45,212 bases of DNA from Lachnospiraceae bacterium (GCA_017623215.1 JAGAPO010000098.1:1-45212), one strand, 5' to 3'. Shown: positions 33,526 to 41,569, counted from the first letter of the stretch. Notes: generated by a model not told the origin, from the letters alone. A program made the numbers and translations.

Positions 33526-35130
33526 TCAGGTGTTTATATTTACCGGTACAAAGGCGATTTGCAAAAGACTCTCCCAGCAGGGAAGCGCTATCTGAGCATA
33601 TTCCGGTCGGAGATATTCGCTTAGAGCAGCTGTTATTTGTTCAAAACGTTCTGCCATCCGTGCAAGCTCCTGCAGATCAGTCCTGGTATGTCCGCTGTCC
33701 CGGATTGCGTCCTGCTCCTGTTGAGCAAAGCTTCCGTAGGCCGCTGTGATCTCGGAAAATCTCTCCGCTACCTGACGGAGCAGGCGCAGATATTCTTCGT
33801 AATGCGTGTATTGAACCATAGCAGCAGCGTGGTAATCAGTACGTCCTTCATTCGCAAGGCCGAATATCTGGGAAAGCATATAGGCATAACCGGCTGACAG
33901 GCGCAGTGTGCGTCTGGCGCGATCCTCCAGTGCGCTTTCCGGAGTCCAGGATGTTAGAATGGACAGAACAGTCTGGCTTGCCAGGGAGAATCGGGAGCCA
34001 AGCTCAGGAGACATATAATCTCCGGCGCACAAAAGCAGCTTCATCATAAATGCTTCTATGTATACACCGCGGACACCCTCATGATGCGTGACCATTCTTC
34101 CGGGAAGAAGCTCTGCCTGTTTAATAAACTCGGATTGCACAGAAGCTAACGTGCGGACACACCCGCTGAACGGGGTAATGCGGCCAAATACCGTCCGTTC
34201 CAGACTTTCCTCATCAAGGGGCTGCCCCGTCATATAATGCCCTGCTCTTGCAATCGCCATTAATCCGGACCAGAGAGTATGACCGCGCAGATTCTCCCAG
34301 TCAGTAATTAATGCGCTTTGGATACCGGAAGAAATGCCATCCTCCAAAAAAGCTTCGATCTCATCTTCTTTCAGCGGATACGCACTGTTCCAGGGAAGCT
34401 CATTCCTCCATGGACAATGATACTGCGTCGCTACGATCCCGTTATAGGTACAGGTACTTGGACATACGAAGAGGTTTGAGAAGCCCATATTCAGCAGCAT
34501 ACGGATGCTTTCCGGTCTGTGACCGTTATACCACCAATCGAAGATGATAAGCTCCTTGTCGATATCTTTGGCAAGCTGTGGATGTGACAGCAGCATATCC
34601 CCGAAGATCCCGGTTCGGATCCCTTTTTGCTTAAGATAGCGGCCCATATCGGATAAAAAACTGGCATACAAAAGCAGCTCCTCATCATTCAAAGCAACCT
34701 CGTCTCCGCCGATATGAATATATTCCGGCTCAAAGCATTCGATGAACTGATCCAGAATAGATAGGGCGAATGCATGAAAGCTCGGATGCGCCATATCAAA
34801 TTGACGGCTGTTCTTTCCGAGGTGCCGGAAACGCTCCTGACAAAGAAAGCTTTCCGCATGTCCAACCAGATTAGTGAAGGGAATGATGGATAGATGATAT
34901 TTCTTTGCTTCCTGTCTGGCCCATAAGGCATCCTCTTTGGTCATGCATCCTTTGCGGGGAATACCGGGAATCTGCGGAAATTGAAAGAATCCTTCTACGT
35001 ACAGCGCGATTCCGTTGTAGCCACAGCGATGAAGAAGGGAAAGAAGCTCTGTGAATTCCTCTCGATGAAAGCTTCGAGAACGCGCCAGATCGTGCATAAA
35101 CCAGCGGTACTTAAAACGCATATCCTGCAA
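33526..35130 (-). CDS. GH20-like beta-N-acetylhexosaminidase
   Basis: A protein of about 534 residues with the GH20 signature: YIHIGGDEVAL carries the Asp-Glu pair (about 143-144) in which Glu is the acid/base and Asp assists the substrate acetamido group. The barrel also has GYNGIALYVEG, IPFTNLVGHAE and a late ITDWENLRGH. It lacks the usual N-terminal GH20b domain and signal peptide, so it resembles cytosolic members that act on imported GlcNAc or GalNAc oligosaccharides. A helical C-terminal region of about 200 residues has no clear family. The start is uncertain: TTG 35130 is eight bases after AAGGAGG and is preferred; ATG 35121 and GTG 35139 (overlapping the ribosome site) are alternatives. 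Confidence 0.82.
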   Translation of the reverse strand: MQDMRFKYRWFMHDLARSRSFHREEFTELLSLLHRCGYNGIALYVEGFFQFPQIPGIPRKGCMTKEDALWARQEAKKYHLSIIPFTNLVGHAESFLCQERFRHLGKNSRQFDMAHPSFHAFALSILDQFIECFEPEYIHIGGDEVALNDEELLLYASFLSDMGRYLKQKGIRTGIFGDMLLSHPQLAKDIDKELIIFDWWYNGHRPESIRMLLNMGFSNLFVCPSTCTYNGIVATQYHCPWRNELPWNSAYPLKEDEIEAFLEDGISSGIQSALITDWENLRGHTLWSGLMAIARAGHYMTGQPLDEESLERTVFGRITPFSGCVRTLASVQSEFIKQAELLPGRMVTHHEGVRGVYIEAFMMKLLLCAGDYMSPELGSRFSLASQTVLSILTSWTPESALEDRARRTLRLSAGYAYMLSQIFGLANEGRTDYHAAAMVQYTHYEEYLRLLRQVAERFSEITAAYGSFAQQEQDAIRDSGHTRTDLQELARMAERFEQITAALSEYLRPEYAQIALPCWESLLQIAFVPVNINT

Positions 35131-35167
35131 GGCAGACACCTCCTTTTTTATATTATCTTACAGGTGA

Positions 35168-35196
35168 ATTATACATGATTTGTATCCGGATAAAAG
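35168..35196 (-). promoter_or_regulatory. Weak promoter and palindrome before the GH20-like gene
   Basis: On the minus strand a perfect TATAAT (35173-35168) is preceded by a poor -35. A 10-bp palindrome TATCCGGATA (35183-35192) lies in the spacer and could be an operator. The rest of 35197-35261 is A/T-rich without a recognised gene. Confidence 0.35.
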
Positions 35197-35261
35197 TGTA
35201 AAATCGGATATTTTTCTAATAAAATGGTTACATATTTTTTTGACTATTAAAATTTGCCAAT

Positions 35262-35333
35262 ATGAATTTTGCCGGTGTTGAACCAAAGACTGCGGAAGCA
35301 ATTCTGGAATTTATAAACAACTCATTGATGTAA
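35262..35333 (+). other. Tiny open frame, probable gene remnant
   Basis: ATG 35262 opens 23 codons (MNFAGVEPKTAEAILEFIN, then NSLM) with protein-like composition and no ribosome site. A terminator follows after 12 bases, which suggests the last codons of a lost gene. I cannot name the family. Confidence 0.3.
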
Positions 35334-35345
35334 GAAGTGGTTCTG

Positions 35346-35372
35346 AGGGGCTGTAAAAAAACAGCCCCTTTT
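35346..35372 (+). terminator. Orphan rho-independent terminator
   Basis: AGGGGCTGT (35346-35354) pairs with ACAGCCCCT (35361-35369) around a loop of six A, followed by TTTAG. No complete gene precedes it on the plus strand. Confidence 0.75.
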
Positions 35373-35448
35373 AGTATGGATGATATGGATAAAACCCCGT
35401 CTTTTCGTATCCGTTCAGCTCAGCCATAAAACGCTTGGTAATTTCTTT

Positions 35449-35982
35449 TTATAATGCGGTTCCTTTCTTAGGAATAAAGAATTCCGACATATCTGTTTTT
35501 TCTAAGGTAAGCAGCTGTAGCTTTTTATCAATTCCCCCCGCATAGCCGGTCAGGCTGCCATTCGTTCCCACAACTCTGTGGCAGGGAACGATAATAGAGA
35601 TCGAATTGTGCCCGACGGCACCGCCTACCGCCTGCGCGGACATTTGGGAAAGGCCCTTCTGCCTTGCGATTCTGGCGGCGATTTCTCCGTAAGTCATTGT
35701 CTGTCCGTAAGGAATGGAGAGCAGTATCTCCCATACCGCTTTGCGGAACGGTGTAGTATTCCAGGACAGCGGCGGGGTAAAATCGGGGGCTTTGCCTTGA
35801 AAATACATATCCAGCCATCGCCTGGTCTCTTCAAATAAGGGCAGCTCTTTTTCTTCATATTGCTGCGGCAGGGTATCTCCAAAATACTTTTGACCGTCAA
35901 ACCACAACCCGGTCAGCGCTTCTTGGCTACCTGCGATTGTAATTCCGCCCAAAGGCGAAGCATAATGATAAGTATAGATCAT
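35449..35982 (-). CDS. ogt: Methylated-DNA-[protein]-cysteine S-methyltransferase
   Basis: A 177-residue suicide repair protein that moves the methyl group from O6-methylguanine to its own Cys134 in IVPCHRVVG. The helix-turn-helix part is seen in IPYGQTMTYGEIAARIA and AVGGAVGHNSISI, and the Arg finger lies before GGAVG. The N-terminal half is the usual ribonuclease H-like cap. The start ATG 35982 is four bases from the stop of the GH39-like gene on the same strand, so the two are probably co-transcribed. This is an unusual partner for a glycosidase. Confidence 0.94.
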   Translation of the reverse strand: MIYTYHYASPLGGITIAGSQEALTGLWFDGQKYFGDTLPQQYEEKELPLFEETRRWLDMYFQGKAPDFTPPLSWNTTPFRKAVWEILLSIPYGQTMTYGEIAARIARQKGLSQMSAQAVGGAVGHNSISIIVPCHRVVGTNGSLTGYAGGIDKKLQLLTLEKTDMSEFFIPKKGTAL

Positions 35983-35986
35983 TGTA

Positions 35987-37354
35987 TCAGTCCTCTTTTG
36001 TAATCTTGATCAGATATGAGGAGAAGAGCGGCATCTGCACATAGAGCTTCAGATCACTTGCCTGCGTCTTTTCTTCCCGAACCAGCGTCGCATCGTGATT
36101 CGCGTCCAGACAATAGAATGCTGCATTAGCTGCGCCGGTGATTCCGAGATGTTTCAAATCAATGCAGACATCCTGATTGGCTTCCTTTTCTTCGTCGTCA
36201 AAATAGTTGACCATGATAGCGGCCTCGTTCTCCGACATCGCAGCACAGGCAAACAGCCGGTCGTCATCACGCTGTACTTCTGCCGCAGCACCCAGCTGAT
36301 ACAGTTCATTGAACATCTGAAAGACATAGTACCCTTTCAGAGGCTCATAAAAATCGGTTCCGAACATTCCGTTCATTCCGCAGGGACGTGCGTCATAGTA
36401 CATCAGCATATCCAACGGCTCGTATTGGGAAGCGCAGATACACGATCCTACATAGATTGCCCCTTTCAGGCTCTTTTCGGTTCTCAGCGATTCTGCCCAA
36501 TCGTCTCCGCACCAGCCTTTCACATAGTTCCACTCGTTCAGGATGCTCTCGGCCTGAGGCTGTCCTTTTTCCTCCAACAGCTTTTTGGCCTCCCGGATGT
36601 AATGCAGGAACACGTTGGGATCCCGGCGGTAGTTGTGCCAGGAGAAAAAATCCAGTGGCACCCGCAGATGGTCAAAGAAACCGTCCAGCCATTCCCGATG
36701 CTCCAGATAGGATACGGCCGGACCGCCAATCTTGAGCTCCGGGAAGTTCTGCTTCAGGTGCTCCGCAACAATATTATGGAACTCATAATACTGTTCGCGG
36801 GTTCCGCCCCAGGTTTCTGTGCCGCCGTCGGCTTCGTTCCAGATTTCCCAGTATTCAATCCCCATATGGTAGCCGTCCGCCCATCCGTAATTGTAATGGC
36901 GGATGATATGTTCACAGATGATCGCCCACTTTTTAAAATCCGCCGGAGGCAGCGTATTGTATTTTTTGATTCCATGCTCGATCTTCGCACCAAGACGATA
37001 GAACACCTTTGTCCCCGCCATCTCAATTACCCGCAGATAGGCGTCGGTCATAATGAAATCGTAGGAATTCTCATCATAAGGATCCTTGCTGAAATCGGGG
37101 AAAATATTCGCAACATCCACGGTGTGCTCCCCGCCATATACGGACTCAAAAGCCGCGTCATGAGTACGCGCATAGGGAATACATAATGCCTTGTAGGGTT
37201 CGAAGTTGCCGTTGTTCTGATTGGGCGCGCCCTCACATACCTCTTTGTGCAGCTCCTCCGCCGAACGCAGGCGATATACCGGCCCATTATTAACGCAGTG
37301 CATGGGCTTCATTTTTCCTGCTTTTTTCGAAAAATCCGCTTGAATATGTAACAT
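35987..37354 (-). CDS. GH39-like beta-xylosidase
   Basis: A 455-residue clan GH-A glycosidase. The acid/base Glu174 is in YWEIWNEADGG and the nucleophile Glu274 in SILNEWNYVKG, spaced as in GH39, which includes beta-xylosidases and alpha-L-iduronidases. Supporting motifs are FFSWHNYRRDP and the C-terminal beta-sandwich with DMLMYYDAR. No signal peptide is seen, so it is likely cytosolic, acting on imported xylo-oligosaccharides. ATG 37354 has GAGGAGG upstream on the minus strand, and a near-consensus promoter lies 37 bases further. ogt follows in the same transcript. Substrate beyond the GH39 group is not resolved. Confidence 0.85.
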   Translation of the reverse strand: MLHIQADFSKKAGKMKPMHCVNNGPVYRLRSAEELHKEVCEGAPNQNNGNFEPYKALCIPYARTHDAAFESVYGGEHTVDVANIFPDFSKDPYDENSYDFIMTDAYLRVIEMAGTKVFYRLGAKIEHGIKKYNTLPPADFKKWAIICEHIIRHYNYGWADGYHMGIEYWEIWNEADGGTETWGGTREQYYEFHNIVAEHLKQNFPELKIGGPAVSYLEHREWLDGFFDHLRVPLDFFSWHNYRRDPNVFLHYIREAKKLLEEKGQPQAESILNEWNYVKGWCGDDWAESLRTEKSLKGAIYVGSCICASQYEPLDMLMYYDARPCGMNGMFGTDFYEPLKGYYVFQMFNELYQLGAAAEVQRDDDRLFACAAMSENEAAIMVNYFDDEEKEANQDVCIDLKHLGITGAANAAFYCLDANHDATLVREEKTQASDLKLYVQMPLFSSYLIKITKED

Positions 37355-37390
37355 ATGGAATCCTCCTCAATATCTGTAATTTCTACCGCA

Positions 37391-37419
37391 ATTATAAGCA
37401 AAAAGAATTCTGGCGTCAA
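37391..37419 (-). promoter_or_regulatory. Near-consensus promoter of GH39-ogt
   Basis: Minus strand: TTGACG (37419-37414), 17-base spacer, TATAAT (37396-37391). Eleven of twelve consensus bases match, so it should be strong unless repressed. Confidence 0.8.
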
Positions 37420-37454
37420 TCCGATTTGCAGCGAAACAGTTTCGAAATGAAAAG

Positions 37455-37519
37455 CTGCCAGGTTACCGATCTGACAGAACGATTAGTCAATCAGTTCTGT
37501 CAGATCGGTAACCTGGCAG
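37455..37519. repeat. Perfect 26-bp inverted repeat
   Basis: Bases 37455-37480 are the exact reverse complement of 37494-37519; GATT/AATC inside (37481-37484 with 37489-37492) extends the stem past one unpaired A. It lies between the histidine phosphatase stop and the GH39 promoter. On the minus strand CTTTTCATTTC follows, so it can act as a terminator, but it is far longer than the other terminators here. Confidence 0.85.
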
Positions 37520-37529
37520 TGCAGAATAT

Positions 37530-38234
37530 TTACAGTTCAATCATATTATCATACACCATATCAAGCTTCGCCGCATAAAGATGCGACATATCAGAGAAGC
37601 AGAGACACTTGGGTGCGGTTATTCCGTTGTCATTGTTTTTGAACTCAAGAATGGTAACTCCCGTATGCGTATACGCAAAGGAAGCCCACATCATATTCAC
37701 CGGAATATGAAGCAGAATCGACAGCCAGGCTCTGGAAAATGCCGCGTGGCAGAAGAGGGCAACTTTTTCTTCATTCTTCTTAAGAATCCGGTACACACCA
37801 TTCTCTTCTTTGTATCCGAGCCGTTCCAGGAAATCGTTTCCGTTCTGTTCGATGTAGCGTAAGGCCGATTTCATATTCGACTGCCGGAACCCGGGGCATT
37901 CGAGAGCTCTCTCGTAGCCAAGATCCATATTTCCGTTCTCACGGTAATAGGTATTCTGAACTAAGGAGACGGATTTGCGGACGCCGTCCGGGAAGGGAGT
38001 CAGTCGTTCGTCCTGAATCTCGTGGGTCCATTCCTCAATCTGGTATTCCAGTCCAAGAAGTCTGCAGGCAGGCTCCGCGGTCTGTCTTGCCCGCCCCATG
38101 GGAGAAGAGTAGATTCGGTCAATTTTCGAATCGGCAATTCGTCGTCCAACTGCCTCGGCCTGAAGTTTTCCGCGTTCTGTTAACGTATCTGTCACATAAT
38201 CGGGATCGCCGTGGCGAACTATGTATAAAAGCAT
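37530..38234 (-). CDS. Histidine phosphatase family protein (phosphoglycerate mutase-like)
   Basis: A 234-residue member of the histidine phosphatase superfamily. LLYIVRHGDPDY holds the phosphohistidine (RHG motif), SSPMGRARQTAEPA is the second typical block and VALFCHAAFSRAW carries the second His. Such proteins dephosphorylate sugar phosphates, alpha-ribazole phosphate or other small molecules; this longer form with a 100-residue insert has no assigned substrate. ATG 38234 is chosen since GAGGTG lies six bases before it; ATG 38240 directly abuts that site. The frame remains open upstream to 38339 without a better start. It is divergent from the PHP phosphatase gene. Confidence 0.85.
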   Translation of the reverse strand: MLLYIVRHGDPDYVTDTLTERGKLQAEAVGRRIADSKIDRIYSSPMGRARQTAEPACRLLGLEYQIEEWTHEIQDERLTPFPDGVRKSVSLVQNTYYRENGNMDLGYERALECPGFRQSNMKSALRYIEQNGNDFLERLGYKEENGVYRILKKNEEKVALFCHAAFSRAWLSILLHIPVNMMWASFAYTHTGVTILEFKNNDNGITAPKCLCFSDMSHLYAAKLDMVYDNMIEL

Positions 38235-38320
38235 TTTCATCACCTCACGAACAGTGTGCCATAAATCGAATCGGTTGTCAAGAAACATGTGTCCTGTGTC
38301 AATGAAAAGAGAGATTTTGG

Positions 38321-38349
38321 TTGACTCCCCTGCCTTCAAGTGGTATGAT
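38321..38349 (+). promoter_or_regulatory. Sigma-A promoter of the PHP phosphatase gene
   Basis: TTGACT (38321-38326), 17-base spacer, TATGAT (38344-38349). A leader of about 200 bases follows before the chosen start codon at 38554. For the divergent gene, TTGACA with a weak CACACT (38281-38253, minus strand) is a possible but poor promoter. Confidence 0.68.
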
Positions 38350-38553
38350 CGTTTTGAAAAAAATTAAGCGATCCGAACCGGAGACATAACACAATCAGAA
38401 GGACGCATAAGAAGGAACAAAGTCGGATTGATTTTGGCAGAGGGGATGCGCTCTGACGGAATGTCCGAAGAGGAATATTCGGAATACTGCGCCGACGATT
38501 GGAACGCATCTTGGAGTTCCGGCGGACGAAGAATGGGAAGGAGAGGCTTTGAT

Positions 38554-39351
38554 ATGAAGATAGAACATGATTTTCATGTACACACGAATCTGTCATTGTG
38601 TGCACAGCAAAGCGCAACTTTGGATGGATATATCAGAAAGGCAAAAGAGATCGGTCTGAAACGGATTGGATTCAGCGACCATTTCTGGGATGAAAAGATT
38701 GAAGGAGCGAACGGCTTCTATCGCCCGCAGAATTATGAGCATGTGGCGAGCCTGCTGCCTGAGATTGGCAAGCTTGATGAGCCGGAGCTGAAGATTTATT
38801 TCGGATGCGAGACGGAATATGATCCGTATCATCACGGGGTAGCGATTACGGAGGAGATCGCGGAAAAGTTTGATTTTATTTTGGTTCCCAATTCTCACAC
38901 GCATATGATGATGCCGAAGGAGTATTATACGCCGTATCAGAAGCATGCCGATTTCATGATTCAGGCATATGAGGAGATCATCGACAGCCCTGTAAGCCGT
39001 TATATCACGGCGATGGCACATCCGTTTGAGGCGGTATGCTGTCCGTATGATAACAGTATCTTGATTGACTTGATATCCGACGATCAGTATAAGCGGCTGT
39101 TCGAGAGGACGGCGAAGAAGGGAATTGCATTTGAGATTAATGTAGCTTCCATGCACAGCAAGACACCCGAACAGATAGAGAATTGTTCGCAGATCAGAAT
39201 GTTCCGTCTTGCAAAGGAGAGCGGCTGCAAGTTCCTGTTCGGAAGCGACGCCCATGATTTGCAGAAGCATGATACATACTCAAATGCAGATCTGATTGCG
39301 GATCTTCTGGATCTGAAGGAAAGCGATCTTGCGAGTATTGCGGTATTATAA
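38554..39351 (+). CDS. PHP-domain histidinol-phosphatase-like protein
   Basis: A 265-residue PHP-domain phosphatase similar to HisJ/HisK-type histidinol phosphatases. Metal-binding motifs appear in order: HDFHVHTN at the start, GFSDHFWD, GCETEYD, LVPNSHTHM, AMAHPFE and GSDAHDLQ at the end, the full PHP set for three metals. No other histidine genes are near, so a different phosphoester substrate is possible. ATG 38554 is chosen because GGAAGGAGAG lies about nine bases upstream and the HDFHVHT motif must be near the N-terminus. The frame is open for 42 more codons upstream to a TTG at 38428, but that extension lacks homology. Confidence 0.85.
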   Translation: MKIEHDFHVHTNLSLCAQQSATLDGYIRKAKEIGLKRIGFSDHFWDEKIEGANGFYRPQNYEHVASLLPEIGKLDEPELKIYFGCETEYDPYHHGVAITEEIAEKFDFILVPNSHTHMMMPKEYYTPYQKHADFMIQAYEEIIDSPVSRYITAMAHPFEAVCCPYDNSILIDLISDDQYKRLFERTAKKGIAFEINVASMHSKTPEQIENCSQIRMFRLAKESGCKFLFGSDAHDLQKHDTYSNADLIADLLDLKESDLASIAVL

Positions 39352-39415
39352 TGAGTAGGATCGGAGTGCCTTATGGGGATTCCGGATTCAAAGAGAAAAG
39401 CCTCTGATTAGAAAA

Positions 39416-39537
39416 GGGCGTCTCAAAAGAACGTTTGCGATTCGCGGGCATTTCAGATATGCTGCAGAAGCTGGGCTTTGCGGCATATTCGGAGGGGCTG
39501 TGAGTCGGCACGCGGCTTTTGGGACGTCCTCTTTTTC
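39416..39537 (+). terminator. Long-range structured terminator
   Basis: GGGCGTCTCAAAAG (39416-39429) pairs with CTTTTGGGACGTCC (39516-39529), 14 pairs with two G-T, and is followed by TCTTTTTC. The 86 bases between have further pairing (ATATGC near 39458 with GCATAT near 39483). It looks like a branched terminator or a small RNA ending. Confidence 0.55.
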
Positions 39538-39540
39538 TGC

Positions 39541-39569
39541 TTGTATTCTTTGGTATTTCGTCCTATAAT
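39541..39569 (+). promoter_or_regulatory. Promoter of the HExxH membrane protein
   Basis: TTGTAT (39541-39546), 17-base spacer, perfect TATAAT (39564-39569), 28 bases before the start codon. Confidence 0.65.
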
Positions 39570-39596
39570 AGGGTTAAATAAAGGTGGGGGCTACAT

Positions 39597-40853
39597 ATGA
39601 TAAGAGAAAACAAGGCGGCTTCGCGGTTCATAGGAGCGGGAAGCCGGTATGAAGAAGAGGATGAGGAGTTAGAGTATAACGACTTAGAGTATAACGAGGA
39701 AGAGGAATACGGGGAGGAGTCGGACAGAGGCGGTGTGCTCCGGAAGATTTTAGGGGGGATCGCAGCAGTGCTTCGGTGGCTGTTTGACGGAATATTCAAA
39801 GATGGAGTGACGGGCACCTGTGGCTATCTGTTTGTCAGCGGCTGGCTCTATTATATGAGCTGTCTGACCTGGCGGGCCAAACAGCTGGTGGAATTCGCGG
39901 TCACGGTCGGGACGATCCGGATCTCCTTTAGCTATTCGGACTTTAAGAACTTGTATTTTGCTTTGTTTCTCGCGGTTGTGACAGGAAATGTATTATTACG
40001 GAGGGGGCAAAGAACGGTATATGACTGTTTGCTTCCAGTGTTGGTGCCGATTTCTTCGTATTATGTATTAAAGGCTTCAGCGGCTGCGGATTCGCTTCTA
40101 TGTCCGGCAGCGGTGCTGGCAGTGATGGGAATGTATGGTGCGTTTATGGTCTGGTCCGCAGCCGGTAAGATTCGGGCAGAGCAGCATCGGAGGAAGCCGG
40201 GACGCGGGACATGGTACTGGATTCGCCGGGCCCTTGCGAAGACAGCGCAGGCCGGTCTGCTGGCATTTGTGCTGGCGGGAGCGATAAGCTTTGCAATGGT
40301 CGGCGGGAAAAAGACGCCGTACGAGGTAAATAAGGCCGGAGAATATGGGCTCTGGGAGGCGAATCGGGAGCTTCTTGCCGCATTGCAGGAAGAAAAATGG
40401 GAGATGTATTCGAATGAGGAACGGTGTGAACTGCTTGGTATGCTCGCGCAGCTGGAGATGCTCTGGCTGATTGGGGAGAAAGATCCGGGGCTTAATGTGG
40501 TAGCGGTTCAGATGGAGGATGCGAATACGCAGGGGTCGTATGATCGGGTGTCCAATGAGATTCGGGTGAATCGGGATATCCTGAAAGAGCGGGATACGGT
40601 GCTGCTTACGCTGCTTCATGAATCCTATCACCGATATCAGTACGCAGTGGTGGAGAATGTAAAGTTTGACGGACTGAATTCCGGCTATCGAATCGTGAGG
40701 GAACTGGAGGAATGGCAGAATAATTTTGCAGAATACAAGGACGGAAGCGGGGATTTTGAGGAGTATTACGAGCAGGCGATCGAGGAGAGCGCAAGAGCGT
40801 ATTCGGAAGAATGGGTGTACGAGTATATTTGGTATATTGAACAGTTGGATTGA
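39597..40853 (+). CDS. Multi-pass membrane protein with HExxH motif
   Basis: A 418-residue protein that I do not recognise as a named family. Residues 19-44 are very acidic with a small repeat (LEYNDLEYNEEEEY). About five hydrophobic segments follow (roughly 74-90, 118-134, 143-160, 168-188 and 217-236). The soluble C-terminal half has LLHESYHRYQYA (His341, Glu342, His345), a zincin HExxH site in a hydrophobic helix. A later EEYYEQAIEESARAYSEEW could give a third ligand Glu (about 396), as in gluzincins. This suggests a membrane-bound zinc peptidase. ATG 39597 follows AAGGTGGGGG. A zinc-finger anti-sigma-like gene follows under its own promoter. Function as a protease is inference from the motif. 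Confidence 0.65.
   Translation: MIRENKAASRFIGAGSRYEEEDEELEYNDLEYNEEEEYGEESDRGGVLRKILGGIAAVLRWLFDGIFKDGVTGTCGYLFVSGWLYYMSCLTWRAKQLVEFAVTVGTIRISFSYSDFKNLYFALFLAVVTGNVLLRRGQRTVYDCLLPVLVPISSYYVLKASAAADSLLCPAAVLAVMGMYGAFMVWSAAGKIRAEQHRRKPGRGTWYWIRRALAKTAQAGLLAFVLAGAISFAMVGGKKTPYEVNKAGEYGLWEANRELLAALQEEKWEMYSNEERCELLGMLAQLEMLWLIGEKDPGLNVVAVQMEDANTQGSYDRVSNEIRVNRDILKERDTVLLTLLHESYHRYQYAVVENVKFDGLNSGYRIVRELEEWQNNFAEYKDGSGDFEEYYEQAIEESARAYSEEWVYEYIWYIEQLD
39669..39697 (+). repeat. 15-bp tandem repeat inside the membrane protein gene
   Basis: TTAGAGTATAACGA occurs at 39669-39682 and 39684-39697, in frame, encoding the repeated LEYN(D/E) acidic unit. Copy number may vary between strains. Confidence 0.75.
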
Positions 40854-40896
40854 TAGAAGAAAAATCCTGTAGGTTGGATTGATAGAAGCAAAATCC
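40844..40896 (+). repeat. 24-bp direct repeat spanning the stop codon
   Basis: Bases 40844-40867 and 40873-40896 differ at one position. The first copy contains the last two codons and the stop (TTG GAT TGA) of the membrane protein gene, the second repeats them after five bases. Confidence 0.85.
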
Positions 40897-40900
40897 GGGC

Positions 40901-40929
40901 TTGCAGGAAGTCGTATTTCGCGGTACAAT
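40901..40929 (+). promoter_or_regulatory. Promoter of the zinc-finger membrane protein
   Basis: TTGCAG (40901-40906), 17-base spacer, TACAAT (40924-40929), 46 bases before the start codon. Confidence 0.65.
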
Positions 40930-40975
40930 AATAAGATACCGATAACAGGAGATAATTCAGAAGGGAGGGATTTGT

Positions 40976-41521
40976 TTGAACTGTATTGATGCGAAGACGA
41001 TGATTACGCCGTTCATTCAGGACAAATTGAATACAGAACAGCTCGAAGCATTTTTGCAGCATGTGAACAACTGTCCCTCCTGTATGGAAGAATTGGAGAT
41101 TTATTATGTGGTGCTGATGGCGGTTCAGCAGCTGGACGAAGATAAGGAGCTGTCGAATGATTACCGGGCGGAGCTGAAGAATAAGCTGGCAAGATGCGAG
41201 GAAAAGATCAGACGTTCCCGGTTCACGAAGGTGAGAAGAAGAGTGATGTTAATTGCCGCGATTCTGAGTGTGGGGCTGTTCTCGGGGATTCAGATCACGG
41301 AGAAGGTCGTGGTGTCGCCGCCCAAACAGCTAATATTGACCGGAACGTGTTCTTTTCGGTTAAGGGAAGGTTTCTTTATTCAGGAGCGGGATGAGATTGA
41401 ATTGATGTTCATCGAGAAGAACGAGCTGTTGCTTCAGTATGTGGATCAGATTCGGAATCCGGAGCATGAGAGGCCGGAAAAGGTGGACAAAGAAAGTCCT
41501 TACTGGAATGTGATGGAGTAA
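40976..41521 (+). CDS. Zinc-finger anti-sigma-like membrane protein
   Basis: A 181-residue protein. The N-terminus carries an HC2/ZAS-type zinc site: Cys3, then His29-x3-Cys33-x2-Cys36 (HVNNCPSCMEEL), as in anti-sigma factors of the RsiW type. One membrane helix lies at about 89-106 after RRSRFTKVRRR, so the zinc domain is cytosolic and the last 70 residues are outside. No sigma-factor gene is adjacent, which is unusual since ZAS proteins normally follow their sigma factor. The start is TTG 40976, with GGGAGGGA five bases before. It might be a sigma regulator acting at distance or a zinc-finger adaptor of another kind. polA follows after 48 bases. Confidence 0.75.
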   Translation: MNCIDAKTMITPFIQDKLNTEQLEAFLQHVNNCPSCMEELEIYYVVLMAVQQLDEDKELSNDYRAELKNKLARCEEKIRRSRFTKVRRRVMLIAAILSVGLFSGIQITEKVVVSPPKQLILTGTCSFRLREGFFIQERDEIELMFIEKNELLLQYVDQIRNPEHERPEKVDKESPYWNVME

Positions 41522-41569
41522 CCAACCGCAGAAAGACAGGCCGCCGGTACGGCAGAAACGGAGAGTAGA

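Noticed and set aside
38428..38553. N-terminal extension of the PHP protein from TTG 38428
   Set aside because: PHP proteins start close to the HxH motif, and the ribosome site favours ATG 38554.
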